Counted from the first letter of the stretch, positions 10,189-18,652 are shown. The stretch: 64,000 bases of DNA from Chitinophagales bacterium (GCA_016787225.1 JAEUUY010000006.1:143700-207699), one strand, 5' to 3'. Notes: generated by a model not told the origin, from the letters alone. Made by a program: numbers and translations.

Positions 10189-11028
10189 ATGGACACTTCT
10201 CTTTTCTCGACCGCCTCTTTGATGGCCATTCTTACTTTAACTTTTCTAGAAATCATTCTAGGTATAGACAATATCGTATTTATATCCATAGTCACTGGCA
10301 AGCTGAAAGAAGCCGATAGGCCCAGAGCCCGAAGAATTGGTCTTTTTTTAGCACTTTTTTTTAGAATAATTATGCTTTTTGGGCTGACTTGGATTCTAAA
10401 ACTAAACAACCCCTTTCTTTCTTTTAATAATAATTTCATAGAGGTAGGTATCTCAGGACAGAGCCTTATCGTTTTTTTCGGTGGACTTTTCCTTCTTTAC
10501 AAGTCTGTAACCGAAATACATGAAAAAATGGAGGGCGCAGAGCATAGTGCCGGATCATCTGCTTCGTCTGTATCGAAAGCTATTATTCAAATAGCTCTTT
10601 TAAATTTGGTTTTCTCTTTTGATTCTATCTTGACCGCTATTGGTTTGGTGAGTTTGGCTCCACCACCTGTTGGATTCGGCTATGCTACGGGCATGGAGAT
10701 TATGATTATCTCAGTCATCATTTCTATTTTAATTATGCTGAAATTTGCTGGTCCGGTATCAGAATTTGTCAACAATCACCCTACAATTCAGATTCTAGGC
10801 TTATCCTTTCTTATTCTCATAGGAGTCATGCTAGTAGCCGAAGGTGCGCATATGGCTCATTTGAGAATTATGCACTCTATCGCGGTGCATAGCATACCTA
10901 AAGGCTATCTCTACTTTGGTATTATCTTCTCCTTATTCATAGAAATGCTCAATATGCGAATGCGCAAATCGACTGATAAAAAGGTGAAACTGAATGATAG
11001 TGAAATTCAAGATAAGGAGCTATATTAA
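10189..11028 (+). CDS. TerC family integral membrane protein
   Basis: A 279-residue multipass protein with about seven hydrophobic segments. The conserved acidic positions of TerC proteins are present in the paired motifs EIILGIDNIVFISIV (near residue 21) and LVFSFDSILTAIGL (near residue 145). Family members are implicated in metal-ion efflux or metalation of exported enzymes and in tellurite resistance in some gene contexts. No other ter genes are nearby, so tellurite resistance should not be inferred. The C-terminal tail is short and lysine-rich (KSTDKKVKLNDSE). It precedes the secreted protein gene at 11077 by 48 bp and may share its transcript. Confidence 0.88.
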   Translation: MDTSLFSTASLMAILTLTFLEIILGIDNIVFISIVTGKLKEADRPRARRIGLFLALFFRIIMLFGLTWILKLNNPFLSFNNNFIEVGISGQSLIVFFGGLFLLYKSVTEIHEKMEGAEHSAGSSASSVSKAIIQIALLNLVFSFDSILTAIGLVSLAPPPVGFGYATGMEIMIISVIISILIMLKFAGPVSEFVNNHPTIQILGLSFLILIGVMLVAEGAHMAHLRIMHSIAVHSIPKGYLYFGIIFSLFIEMLNMRMRKSTDKKVKLNDSEIQDKELY

Positions 11029-11076
11029 ACCCTGTGCCTGCCTTCTTGTCTAAATTTGACATTTGCTATTTAAAAG

Positions 11077-11919
11077 ATGAATAAACTCTTTGGTCTCTTA
11101 TTTATTTTGGGATTAAGCCATACACTATTCGGTCAAAAAAATGATTTCAGCGGCTCCATCATGTATAGTGATAAGAAAAACCTTCCCTGCGAATTGTATT
11201 TACATATTGACTCTAGCTATCAAGTGTCGGGCAATCTAAGCAGAGAGGTCAATGGAAATATGGTGAACCATCTTATTTCTGGAGATTTTGAACCTAAAGA
11301 GAAAACAATTTATTTGAGGGAATATGCTCGTAATAAATCGGATTGTGCTATTTTTTTTCAGGGCAAAGTATATCATTTGCTGGAAAACATTTACACCATA
11401 GCGGGTATTTTTAAGAGTTTGGATTCTCTGAATTGTCCTTCTGGTCATATCAATGTCATCTGTCGTGATTTTAATTTTAACCTGTATCCTAAGGAGGAGA
11501 AAAAGCCTATCTTGTTATCAGAAAAAGATGAAGAGACGATACTGGCTAATTTGCTTAGCCAAAAAATTAAAAAAGAAGCAAATTTTATTCAAGTTCGGGA
11601 AAATGACAAGGTAGAAATCAACGCTGGTGCAGATACCCTCTATCTAAAAATCTATGACAACCAAAAAGTGGACGGTGATCGAGTTAAAATAGTGTTTAAT
11701 GAAACTGTTGTTATAGACAACTATATGCTTACAGACGAACAAGCAGTTTTTAAACTGCTTCCGCAAAAAGGTAAAAATATATTGAAGATTCTCGCTATCA
11801 ATGAGGGTAAAATTGCTCTAAACACTAGCAAAGTTGAATTATACAACCGCCTTATACACGAGTATTATATCAATGTTTTATATAAAAACCAACACACACA
11901 ATATGAGATTAACAATTAA
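11077..11919 (+). CDS. Secreted protein of unknown function
   Basis: A 280-residue protein with a signal peptide (MNKLFGLLFILGLSHTLFG before QKNDFSG). The mature N-terminal half is predicted beta-rich (SGSIMYSDKKNLPCELYLHIDSSYQVSG). The C-terminal half (ADTLYLKIYDNQKVDGDRVKIVFN) resembles beta-sandwich segments seen in Bacteroidota secreted proteins. No enzymatic motif is apparent. The end of its frame overlaps the start of the cytochrome c gene by 17 bp, indicating co-translation. A periplasmic partner role for the cytochrome is possible but speculative. Confidence 0.7.
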   Translation: MNKLFGLLFILGLSHTLFGQKNDFSGSIMYSDKKNLPCELYLHIDSSYQVSGNLSREVNGNMVNHLISGDFEPKEKTIYLREYARNKSDCAIFFQGKVYHLLENIYTIAGIFKSLDSLNCPSGHINVICRDFNFNLYPKEEKKPILLSEKDEETILANLLSQKIKKEANFIQVRENDKVEINAGADTLYLKIYDNQKVDGDRVKIVFNETVVIDNYMLTDEQAVFKLLPQKGKNILKILAINEGKIALNTSKVELYNRLIHEYYINVLYKNQHTQYEINN

Positions 11920-12223
11920 GCTTGTCTTACCTTCTATATTTTCTTTATTGATATTTTCCTGTAAATTAGAAAAAAAAGAAGAGGTTTCTACTAAACCCGA
12001 CGGAAAGACCATATATATGGATCGCTGTACATCCTGCCATGGAATGGATGGAAAATTGGGCTTCGGCGGGGCAAAAGACATAACCTCCTCTAGGAAAACC
12101 ATAGAAGAAATTGTCAATCAAGTAACGAATGGCAAAGGGGCTATGGCGCCGTATAAAAATATCCTATCTACGGAAGAAATTCGGGCGGTATCTGAATATG
12201 CGTTTTCCATGCAAAAAAAATAA
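11903..12223 (+). CDS. Monoheme cytochrome c lipoprotein
   Basis: A 106-residue class I cytochrome c. The start at 11903 gives a compact lipoprotein signal with lipobox SLLIFSC (Cys20); a longer in-frame opening at 11834 lies entirely inside the preceding gene. The heme site is RCTSCHG (Cys42, Cys45, His46) and the probable sixth ligand is Met81 in GKGAMAPYKN, the usual spacing for this fold. It presumably carries electrons on the periplasmic face of a membrane. No oxidase or reductase gene is adjacent, so its partner is unknown. Confidence 0.88.
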   Translation: MRLTIKLVLPSIFSLLIFSCKLEKKEEVSTKPDGKTIYMDRCTSCHGMDGKLGFGGAKDITSSRKTIEEIVNQVTNGKGAMAPYKNILSTEEIRAVSEYAFSMQKK

Positions 12224-12329
12224 TTTTCCCTTTGTTAAAATTAACTTAATATTGCCTTGCATTCATAAAATGCGGCGGTATCCGAAAAGCCGATGAGTAG
12301 GAAATTTACTTAACCAAAAAAAACAAATT

Positions 12330-12737
12330 ATGAACTATTTTATTCACTGTTTAAAAAACTATGCTAATTTCAAAGGAAGAGCCAGAAGGAAAGAATTCTG
12401 GATGTTTATACTTTTCTCAATTATTTTTTCAATTGTTTTCTCTATTTTAGATAGTTTACTAGGCACCTCATATAAATTTAGTTACCCTTTAATGGGAAGG
12501 GAAATACCGATGAGTATTGGTTATATGAGCAGCTTTTTTTCTTTGTTCTTACTGGTTCCCAGTATAGCTGTTGGAGTTCGTAGAATCCACGATGTAGGTA
12601 AAACCGGCTGGTTGTATGTTATTTTTTACGGATTAACTGTTTTTTGTTGCATCGGTATTTTTCCATGGATCTATTTTATGGTTAAAGAGGGAGATACTGG
12701 CGAAAATCAATATGGCCCTGACCCTAAAGCATATTAA
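12330..12737 (+). CDS. DUF805 family membrane protein
   Basis: A 135-residue inner-membrane protein. It has the DUF805 hallmarks: the N-terminal YANFKGRARRKEFWMFILF, the central GVRRIHDVGKTGW and a C-terminal GENQYGPDPKAY. Four hydrophobic segments are visible. Function is unknown for the family. It is a single-gene unit: a rho-independent terminator follows 25 bp after the stop, and the leader upstream contains a small GC-richer hairpin (see findings). Confidence 0.9.
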   Translation: MNYFIHCLKNYANFKGRARRKEFWMFILFSIIFSIVFSILDSLLGTSYKFSYPLMGREIPMSIGYMSSFFSLFLLVPSIAVGVRRIHDVGKTGWLYVIFYGLTVFCCIGIFPWIYFMVKEGDTGENQYGPDPKAY

Positions 12738-12761
12738 AATTACTCCTTTTTATTAATCATT

Positions 12762-12788
12762 AAAATCCCCTATTTTGGGGATTTTTTT
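12762..12788 (+). terminator. Rho-independent terminator after the DUF805 gene
   Basis: A perfect 9-bp stem AAAATCCCC / GGGGATTTT (12762-12770 and 12777-12785) with a 6-nt loop, running into a T-tract to 12788. Confidence 0.85.
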
Positions 12789-12874
12789 GTTGTAACTATA
12801 ACTAGTTGTAACTTTTACCTTGTTTAACCTACTAATTGTAGTGTTTAAATTATTTTTGCCTTAATTATCATTTT

Positions 12875-15484
12875 ATGAATCGTATTTTTTTGCTATTTTT
12901 TTTATTTTTCTCATCGATTATGAACTCTCAAAACGCTAAACTGATTGATCGCGAACTTTTCTTTGGCAATCCCGAAATTTCAGGAAGTCAATTAAGCCCA
13001 GATGGCAAGTATGTGACCTTTCTCAAAGAATATGAAGGCATTATGAACCTATGGATTAAGAAATTTGATGAGCCTTTTGAAAAAGCGATACCCCTAACCA
13101 ATCAAAAGCGACCTATGTATGGGTATTTTTGGACTGAGGATGCCAAATTTATCCTTTTTGTGCGCGACAACGATGGCGATGAAAATATGAACATATATGC
13201 TATTGATCCTTATGCAGGGAAATTGCCAGAAGCCAGAAACCTTACCCCTATGAAAGATATAACAGCCAATATACAAATGGTCAGCAAAAAAAGCCCTAAT
13301 ATTTTATACGTTGGCATTAATAATAGAGACAAAAAATGGCATGATTTATATAAATTAAATATCGCCAATGGACAGCTCGAGATGATCTATGAAAATAAAG
13401 AGCGCATCACTGACTTCAATTTTGACTGGGACGAAACACTCAGACTTCTGAGCAAAACAGATGAAAAAGGCAATACTGTAACATACAGAATAGATGCAGG
13501 AAATAAGTTAGAAGAAATATACAGCACCAACGTGAAAGAAGGCGCAGCATTTCTTATGTGGAACAAGGACAACACCCAAGTATATCTTGAGACAAATAAA
13601 GGAGATCTGGACTTGTCTGAGCTCTATCTAATGAATCCAAAAACAAAACAACTGACGTTAATAGAAAAAGACCCGAAAGGACAGGTAGACTTTGGTTCAC
13701 TATTTGTCGATGATAATACCAGAGAAATAATTTATACTTCATACACGAATGATAAACGAATTCGATACTGGAAAAATAAAGCCTGGGAAGAAAATCATTC
13801 TTTTTTAGAAACTAAGTTTCCGGGTAGAGAAATTGGCTACGCAAGTTACACCAATGATTATAGCAAAATGCTTATTTCTACCTATGGAGATAAATATGTG
13901 CCGGAGGTATATTATTTTGACACTAAAACTCGTGAGCTCACCTTTCAGTATTGTCCTCGACCGAAATTAAAAGCAATAGAATCTGAATTGGTTGAAATGT
14001 TACCTATTAGCTATCCTAGTAGTGATGGAACTATTATCAACGGCTATTTATCTTATCCAAAAGGTGGCAAAAAAAATCTGCCTTTGATAGCTTTAATACA
14101 TGGTGGACCCAAGGGCCCAAGAGATAACTGGGGATATAGCGCTGAGGTTCAGTTCCTCTGCAATCGTGGTTTTGCAGTATTTCAGCCCAACTTCCGCGCC
14201 AGCGGTGGCTATGGCAAAAAGTTTCTCAATGCTGGCGACAAGCAGTGGGGCAAACTCATGCAAGATGATATTACCTGGGGCGTAAAACACCTCATAACCA
14301 ATCAAGTGGCCGATCCTAAAAAATTAGTGATTATGGGTGGTAGCTATGGAGGTTATGCTACATTAGCTGGTATTACTTTTACCCCAGATCTTTATGCTTG
14401 TGGCGTCGATATTGTAGGTCCTAGTAATATTTTCACACTTCTAGAGTCTATTCCTCCATACTGGGAAGCCGGCAGAGCAATGCTCTATGAAATGGTAGGC
14501 GACCCATCTACTGAAGATGGAAAAAAACTTATAAGACAAGCCAGTCCGCTTTTTCATGTAGATAAAATTGTGAAGCCTCTTCTAGTAATCCAAGGAGCAA
14601 ACGACCCTAGAGTTAAACAAGCCGAAGCAGACCAAATCGTAATCGCACTAAGAGATAAGGGTAAAAAAGTTGACTATTTATTGGCCAAGGATGAAGGGCA
14701 TGGTTTTTATAAGCCTCTTAATAGCAAAGCCATGTATGCTGGCATAGAAAAATTTCTATCCGAAGTTATCGGCACACCATATCAAAAAGATATGCCTCAA
14801 GATGTGGGAGAAAAACTAAAAGAGCTCACGGTTGATGTTTCCAAAGTAAAGTATGAAGTAAAAAAAGATTTAAAAGCCGAGAAAACCCTTCCGCCTATTG
14901 TGAATCCTCTGATTGAAATCAACCTTTCCTATGATGTTTTGCTAGAGGTTCAAGGTCAAAAAATACCTATGACCATGGTTCGATCCATTAAAAAAATAGG
15001 TAATGATTTCGAAGTAGAGGATATATCTAAAAGCCCTATGGGTGAGATGAAAGATAAATCTCTTATCTCCCCAGACTTTAAACTCAAAACCAGAACCATG
15101 TCACAGAATGGTCAAGATGCTACTTTTACCTTTACAGAAAATAGTTGTACTGGTAGTCTTATGGGAAAAACACTTGACATTAAGTGGGATGGTGCTACTA
15201 TTTATGATGGCTCTATTCAAGATTTAATGATAGCGGGGTTGCCACTTGACGACGGATATTCTATCGTATGTAATATGCCCGATATTATGTCTGGTAAAGC
15301 TAAATTAGTTCAGATTAATTGCCTAGGTATGGATAATGGTATGCGCAAAGTGGAGATTATAAATACTGATAACGCTACAGATATTACGACCATGTGGATT
15401 GACACTAAATATAAACTTGCCAGAAAAATGACCGCCGTGATTCCAGCTATGGGTAATGCTTTGATGACGATAACGATGAAATAA
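12875..15484 (+). CDS. S9 family (prolyl oligopeptidase-type) serine peptidase with C-terminal extension
   Basis: An 869-residue secreted peptidase. A signal peptide ([16 protein letters not shown]) is followed by a beta-propeller-like region (about 25-375, with repeated blade patterns such as [15 protein letters not shown]). The alpha/beta-hydrolase domain is at about 380-640. The catalytic triad is visible as Ser490 in GGSYGGY, Asp577 in GANDPRV and His609 in DEGHGFY. Oxyanion-side HGGPKGP precedes it. Unlike standard S9 enzymes of about 650-700 residues, the chain continues for about 225 residues. That tail is beta-rich and ends in [19 protein letters not shown], resembling DUF3108/LolA-like half-barrels. 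TATTTTTG at 12851 could be its -7 element. It precedes the dcd gene by 7 bp, so the two are probably co-transcribed. Confidence 0.9.
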   Translation: MNRIFLLFFLFFSSIMNSQNAKLIDRELFFGNPEISGSQLSPDGKYVTFLKEYEGIMNLWIKKFDEPFEKAIPLTNQKRPMYGYFWTEDAKFILFVRDNDGDENMNIYAIDPYAGKLPEARNLTPMKDITANIQMVSKKSPNILYVGINNRDKKWHDLYKLNIANGQLEMIYENKERITDFNFDWDETLRLLSKTDEKGNTVTYRIDAGNKLEEIYSTNVKEGAAFLMWNKDNTQVYLETNKGDLDLSELYLMNPKTKQLTLIEKDPKGQVDFGSLFVDDNTREIIYTSYTNDKRIRYWKNKAWEENHSFLETKFPGREIGYASYTNDYSKMLISTYGDKYVPEVYYFDTKTRELTFQYCPRPKLKAIESELVEMLPISYPSSDGTIINGYLSYPKGGKKNLPLIALIHGGPKGPRDNWGYSAEVQFLCNRGFAVFQPNFRASGGYGKKFLNAGDKQWGKLMQDDITWGVKHLITNQVADPKKLVIMGGSYGGYATLAGITFTPDLYACGVDIVGPSNIFTLLESIPPYWEAGRAMLYEMVGDPSTEDGKKLIRQASPLFHVDKIVKPLLVIQGANDPRVKQAEADQIVIALRDKGKKVDYLLAKDEGHGFYKPLNSKAMYAGIEKFLSEVIGTPYQKDMPQDVGEKLKELTVDVSKVKYEVKKDLKAEKTLPPIVNPLIEINLSYDVLLEVQGQKIPMTMVRSIKKIGNDFEVEDISKSPMGEMKDKSLISPDFKLKTRTMSQNGQDATFTFTENSCTGSLMGKTLDIKWDGATIYDGSIQDLMIAGLPLDDGYSIVCNMPDIMSGKAKLVQINCLGMDNGMRKVEIINTDNATDITTMWIDTKYKLARKMTAVIPAMGNALMTITMK

Positions 15485-15491
15485 TCTAAGA

Positions 15492-16013
15492 ATGATTTTA
15501 AGTGGAAAAGAAATAGAAAAAAGAATAGGCAGGGATATCATCATTAAGCCGTATAGCCCTTCCCAACTCAACCCCAATAGTTATAACCTTCGCCTGCATA
15601 ATGAGCTGATGGTTTATGACAACTATGAGTTGGACATGAAAAAAGAAAATAAAGCCACAAAACTCCTTATTCCTGAAGACGGTTTATTGTTAGAACCCAA
15701 CAAACTCTATCTGGGCAGAACCCTTGAATATACCGAAACCAAAGAACACGTACCTATGCTAGAAGGTAGAAGTTCTATTGGTAGATTAGGGATGTTTATT
15801 CATGTCACTGCCGGTTTTGGCGATGTCGGTTTTTCTGGCTTCTGGACTTTGGAGATATTTGTCATTCAACCTTTGCGAATTTATCCTGGTGTGGAAATTT
15901 GTCAAATTTACTATCATAGTATTGATGGGGAGTATGAACACTATAAAAGCGGCAAATACCAAAACAATAGCGAGATACAGCCAAGTTTGTTGTTTAAGGA
16001 TTTTGAGAGGTAA
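15492..16013 (+). CDS. dcd: dCTP deaminase
   Basis: dCTP deaminase converts dCTP to dUTP and feeds thymidylate synthesis. The 173-residue protein has the family signature EGRSSIGRLGMFIHVTAGFGD (residues 91-111) with nucleotide-binding Arg and Ser. It also has GFWTLE with the probable catalytic Glu121, and the N-terminal LNPNSYNLRL substrate loop. Length is close to other family members (about 180-190). Some related enzymes are bifunctional deaminase/dUTPases; that cannot be decided here. Its stop codon abuts the end of a decayed IS1-family transposase on the other strand. Confidence 0.92.
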   Translation: MILSGKEIEKRIGRDIIIKPYSPSQLNPNSYNLRLHNELMVYDNYELDMKKENKATKLLIPEDGLLLEPNKLYLGRTLEYTETKEHVPMLEGRSSIGRLGMFIHVTAGFGDVGFSGFWTLEIFVIQPLRIYPGVEICQIYYHSIDGEYEHYKSGKYQNNSEIQPSLLFKDFER

Positions 16014-16310
16014 TTCACCTCCTGTGCTGAAGGCATTTCAATCTTGATCTCAAAGTTAAATTGGCGCGTTCTATTCGATTAGTACCATATCGAAGAGTAG
16101 AGTGAAGTTCGGTAGGTAGTGCACTTTTATAAAGATTTAATTTATCTGTATTAATTTTGCGAGCTTTAGACAATACCAAACTATCTGTGACCATGCGTAT
16201 CTTAGATAAATTTCTTCGTCCAATACCATATCGAACTATTTTTTTTGATTCTCTTTCATAGGCGAGGACTATCCAATAGAGCCTCTCCTTTCTCTTAATA
16301 AAAATTCTCA

Positions 16311-16433
16311 TACCAATAGCGGTTTTAAATGATCCAACCCATTTTAAAACCTTGCTATGGTAAATGCCGTAGCTGTATTTGTTTAGTGCAATGAGCCATG
16401 CGACATTGGACTATTACTAATACGCTTACGGTA
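16311..16433. mobile_element. 123-bp MITE (TACC...GGTA ends) inserted in the transposase remnant
   Basis: The ends are imperfect inverted repeats TACCAATAGCG / CGCTTACGGTA. A 3-bp duplication TCA flanks it (16308-16310 and 16434-16436). Excising the element plus one TCA restores the transposase frame V-D-E-M-R-I. A second copy lies at 60761-60884 in the opposite orientation, with about 5 substitutions and 1 indel, flanked by a different 3-bp duplication. It has no coding capacity, so it must be moved in trans. Confidence 0.85.
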
Positions 16434-16534
16434 TCATTTCATCTACTTCGTAGATGCTATTGCTCAATAGCATAGGGAGGGAGATATTTTCAGAAATTGC
16501 AGATAATCTTCTATAGAAAGTATTCGTAGATATC

Positions 16535-16630
16535 TTATATTAACCTTATTGAAAGACATTACAAAATATAATGCCGACCTTGAATTTTCTTAGTGAGGAA
16601 CGAACTTAGAAATATTCGGTTCGGTATAAG
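16535..16630. mobile_element. Second insertion-like segment within the transposase remnant
   Basis: About 95 bp, bounded by CTTATA and TATAAG, separate the transposase stretches ARLL and ISTNTFYRRL, which are contiguous in the family. The segment encodes nothing transposase-like and introduces a stop. The end on the ARLL side reads TACCGAACC on the minus strand, so it shares the TACC terminus of the other small elements, but the opposite end does not match well. Confidence 0.45.
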
Positions 16631-16908
16631 TAATCTAGCTATATTACGAACACCACAACCCTCCTTAATTAAGGCACATACATTATGACTTAAATAGGGA
16701 TCATAAGCTTTGTAAGTATAAAAATTAAGAAGATACTTACCACAAGATTTACAATAAAACTTTTGCTTGCCAGTTTTCGTTTTTCCGTTTTTAATCAAGC
16801 TTTTACTTGAGCAATACGGACACTTCTGGGTATCAGTCAATCTGATACACGAGGTCATGAGTGTAGCCATAAATAATAGATTTTAGACATAAAAAAAGCG
16901 GAGACTTA

Positions 16909-17011
16909 TACCAATTATAAAATTTATATAGTCCGAATGGTATTGGTATAATACCGACATACATTGAATTATGACAATCAATATGGGACTATTTACTATG
17001 TATCGTCGGTA
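16909..17011. repeat. Two adjacent TACC...GGTA palindromic elements
   Basis: Element 1 (16909-16948, 40 bp) has TATACCAAT / ATTGGTATA arms. Element 2 (16952-17011, 60 bp) has arms TAATACCGACATACAT and the near-complementary ATGTATCGTCGGTATTA. Both share the TACC/GGTA termini of the 124-bp MITE and lie just upstream of the IS1 remnant. Confidence 0.55.
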
Positions 17012-17020
17012 TTACCCAGC

Positions 17021-17118
17021 CTCCACCTTATAAAAACGACTGAATCCTACTTTTATTGCTGATTTTCAATCACTTGAAATTACAAAAATAACTTATCAGT
17101 CAATTTGATACATTACCA
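17021..17118. repeat. 98-bp near-palindromic intergenic repeat, copy 1
   Basis: It is about 88% identical without gaps to the copy at 18012-18109, and each copy lies immediately 3' of a minus-strand gene. The two arms are imperfectly complementary over nearly the full length: outer GACTGA / TCAGTC and an inner TCAA ... TTGA stem around the centre. Confidence 0.75.
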
Positions 17119-17120
17119 TA

Positions 17121-17708
17121 TTATAAGATTCTAATACGATGATTATTATTCAAGTCTAAAAATTTATTACAATCATCATAATATAGTTTAGAATTCTTTT
17201 TAAGTCGTCTATTGTGTTTAAAAAACTCCTTCAAATCTAATTTCTGATAACCTTTTAAGCGATAGTACTTATCCCGAGTAAAATCATAAGCTAGAAAGTA
17301 AAAACCAACATTAAGAAATTCATTGTTTTCGGCTCTTAATGAATCAATAGAATCTTTATATTCTAAAGGGCCTAATTTATTGTCAATTGTATCAATAAAT
17401 TCTTTGGTTTTGCTGTCTACTAATAAAAAATATTTTGGTCTAAGATCTATTCGAGTTTTAATGATTACAATATCATTTTTTAAATTTAAACAATCGGAAA
17501 ATTTGTAAATAGTTGTCAGATATTTTGATTCCTTATTGTCAATACCTAAATCCATCATTCGATATAAATCATAAACAATGGTAAACCTAGAATAAAGAGT
17601 TAAACGACCAGTGTCGATTTTTTTATCCCAACCATCCATATATGCAACCTGAGATATTAAGAGAAGTGGGAAAGTATTAAGAAAAGTTAGAATAATCCTT
17701 TTGTACAT
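17121..17708 (-). CDS. Secreted hypothetical protein, candidate partner of an upstream toxin-tip fragment
   Basis: A 195-residue protein with a signal peptide (IILTFLNTFPLLLISQ). The mature part is Asp/Lys/Tyr-rich, with no enzymatic motif and no recognised family. Its ATG is 1 bp after the stop of the truncated frame at 17710-17940, so it is translationally coupled to it. Its stop is 2 bp from a 98-bp repeat. The coupling to a C-terminal toxin-like fragment suggests an immunity-type role. That is inference from position only. Confidence 0.6.
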   Translation of the reverse strand: MYKRIILTFLNTFPLLLISQVAYMDGWDKKIDTGRLTLYSRFTIVYDLYRMMDLGIDNKESKYLTTIYKFSDCLNLKNDIVIIKTRIDLRPKYFLLVDSKTKEFIDTIDNKLGPLEYKDSIDSLRAENNEFLNVGFYFLAYDFTRDKYYRLKGYQKLDLKEFFKHNRRLKKNSKLYYDDCNKFLDLNNNHRIRIL

Positions 17709-17709
17709 A

Positions 17710-17940
17710 TTACTTAGTAATTTTTTTTCTCAAATCAGGATTATTGTATTCTCTTTGTCTTAAATCTGCTAGTTTGCCAGACGGATCATCGGGGCTGTGT
17801 CCATCGTAGGTACTATATTCAATCTTTCTGCCATAAAATTTTGGCAATAAATAATCATAGTATTCATAGAAGCTTCGTATATAATACTCTATATGCCCAA
17901 ACTCATATGCTAGCTTCTCTCCTCTTGCCCCCTCGCTCTG
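17710..17940 (-). pseudogene. Truncated C-terminal coding fragment, toxin-tip-like
   Basis: An open frame of 76 codons with no plausible start codon begins directly at a hairpin (17939-17960), whose arm supplies an in-frame TGA. It encodes KLAYEFGHIEYYIRSFYEYY ... KFYGRKIEYSTYDGHSPDD and ends KKITK. The composition (Tyr/His/Asp/Arg-rich) is that of a folded globular C-terminus and the frame is intact to its stop, which touches the ATG of the next gene. I do not recognise the domain. I read it as the 3' end of a larger polymorphic-toxin-like gene lost upstream. Confidence 0.5.
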
Positions 17941-17960
17941 TCAGGTGTTGCCACCTGACA
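17939..17960. repeat. 9-bp perfect hairpin at the truncation point
   Basis: TGTCAGGTG / CACCTGACA with a TTGC loop. It marks the exact boundary where the downstream coding fragment loses its N-terminal part. There is no T-tract on either strand adequate for a terminator. Confidence 0.6.
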
Positions 17961-18011
17961 ATACTATAAACAAAATTATAGCAATCAAAATTAAGATTAC
18001 AATATTTTTAT

Positions 18012-18109
18012 CTCCACCCTATAAAAACGACTGAAACTTATTTTTATTTCTGAATTTCAATCAGTTGAAATCTCAAATATAACTTATCAGTCAGTTTGAT
18101 ACATTACCC
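18012..18109. repeat. 98-bp near-palindromic intergenic repeat, copy 2
   Basis: Aligned with copy 1 at 17021-17118 without gaps (about 12 differences in 98). The arms pair as TATAAAAACGACTGA with TCAGTCAGTTTGATA, plus a central ATTTCAA / TTGAAAT stem. It lies 25 bp 3' of the minus-strand gene ending at 18135. Confidence 0.75.
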
Positions 18110-18134
18110 ATTACCCTCGTTTTCTATTCATATT

Positions 18135-18527
18135 TTACTCTCTTCCCATTTCTCGCCAATTCAATGGAGGCAAAGTATCAGGATAAGACAAGCCAAATTT
18201 TTCATAATCCTTATTCGTCAAAATCAACTGATTATTTGACGGGTCTTGTGGGCTGTATACAACTTGGAATGACTTACCAGTATAGTGATTTGTGTTGGCA
18301 GAATTTACAATATATTTTCCTTCATACTTTTCGTTGTTAATAAAAAAGAAGTAATCGAAGTGACCAATACCCTTGCCTCCTCCTTCATACTTTGTGATTT
18401 TAGCCATTGTGAAAATATACTCCTTTAGTAACTTTTTATCCTTATTTCCATAGTATATGTATCCGACTATAAAGAATATTGCAATAATTGCAAAGGGAAT
18501 TAATTCATATTTTAAATTTCTTTTCAT
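18135..18527 (-). CDS. Small membrane protein (DUF3592-like), candidate immunity gene
   Basis: A 130-residue protein starting MKRNLKYELIPFAIIAIFFIV, with one N-terminal membrane helix. A beta-rich extracytoplasmic domain follows: ITKYEGGGKGIGHFDYFFF ... GKSFQVVYSPQDPSNNQLIL. The pattern of a small-molecule-like V-Y-x-P-x-x-P motif after two beta strands resembles DUF3592 proteins. The start at 18527 overlaps the stop of the upstream fragment as ATGA, and an in-frame extension to 18662 belongs to that fragment in another frame. Coupling to a toxin-like tail suggests an immunity function, by inference. Confidence 0.6.
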   Translation of the reverse strand: MKRNLKYELIPFAIIAIFFIVGYIYYGNKDKKLLKEYIFTMAKITKYEGGGKGIGHFDYFFFINNEKYEGKYIVNSANTNHYTGKSFQVVYSPQDPSNNQLILTNKDYEKFGLSYPDTLPPLNWREMGRE

Positions 18528-18652
18528 CTTTTGAATAATGTATCTGCTGCTTTTGTTACTGCTCCACTTGGTAAATCCCCCGTAAACTGCCCTCCAAAGC
18601 CAACAATTGACCAATCTAGCGCAGACATAAACGAAGAGATGTCTGTGCTTTT
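18524..18652 (-). pseudogene. Short C-terminal coding fragment, toxin-tip-like
   Basis: A 42-codon tail follows an in-frame TAG. It reads ISSFMSALDWSIVGFGGQFTG, then DLPSGAVTKAADTLFKR, then TGA overlapping the next ATG. The small-residue GFGGQFTGD ... SGAVTKAAD composition is unlike random translation and resembles the ends of exported polymorphic toxins, but I cannot name a domain. It parallels the fragment at 17710-17940 in position and coupling. Confidence 0.45.

Larger units (their letters stand above)
16015..16870 (-). pseudogene. IS1-family transposase, interrupted and 3'-truncated
   Basis: The N-terminal piece (16870 downward) has the IS1 zinc-ribbon CPYCSSKSLIKNGK ... FYCKSC and the HTH-like GCGVRNIARLL. 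After an insertion, the frame resumes as ISTNTFYRRLSAIS ... IYEVDEM. It is broken again exactly by the MITE at 16311-16433 and resumes as RIFIKRKERLYWIV ... RYGTNRIERANLTLRSRLK. YEVDEM, TDKLN and IERANLTLR are transposase InsB-type landmarks carrying the catalytic acidic residues. The reading ends at 16015, right against the dcd stop, and lacks the usual C-terminal segment. I see no terminal inverted repeats that would define an intact element. It is a dead remnant. Confidence 0.85.

Noticed and set aside
10185..10439. An 84-codon minus-strand ORF opposite the TerC gene
   Set aside because: It is the antisense of a strongly coding frame and shows no family features.
16015..16311. A 98-codon ORF read as an independent gene
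   Set aside because: It is the continuation of the interrupted transposase; its ATG is partly supplied by the end of the inserted MITE.
17021..18109. Integron attC sites
   Set aside because: The palindromic shape fits but the conserved GTTRRRY / RYYYAAC core pair is absent and no integrase is present.
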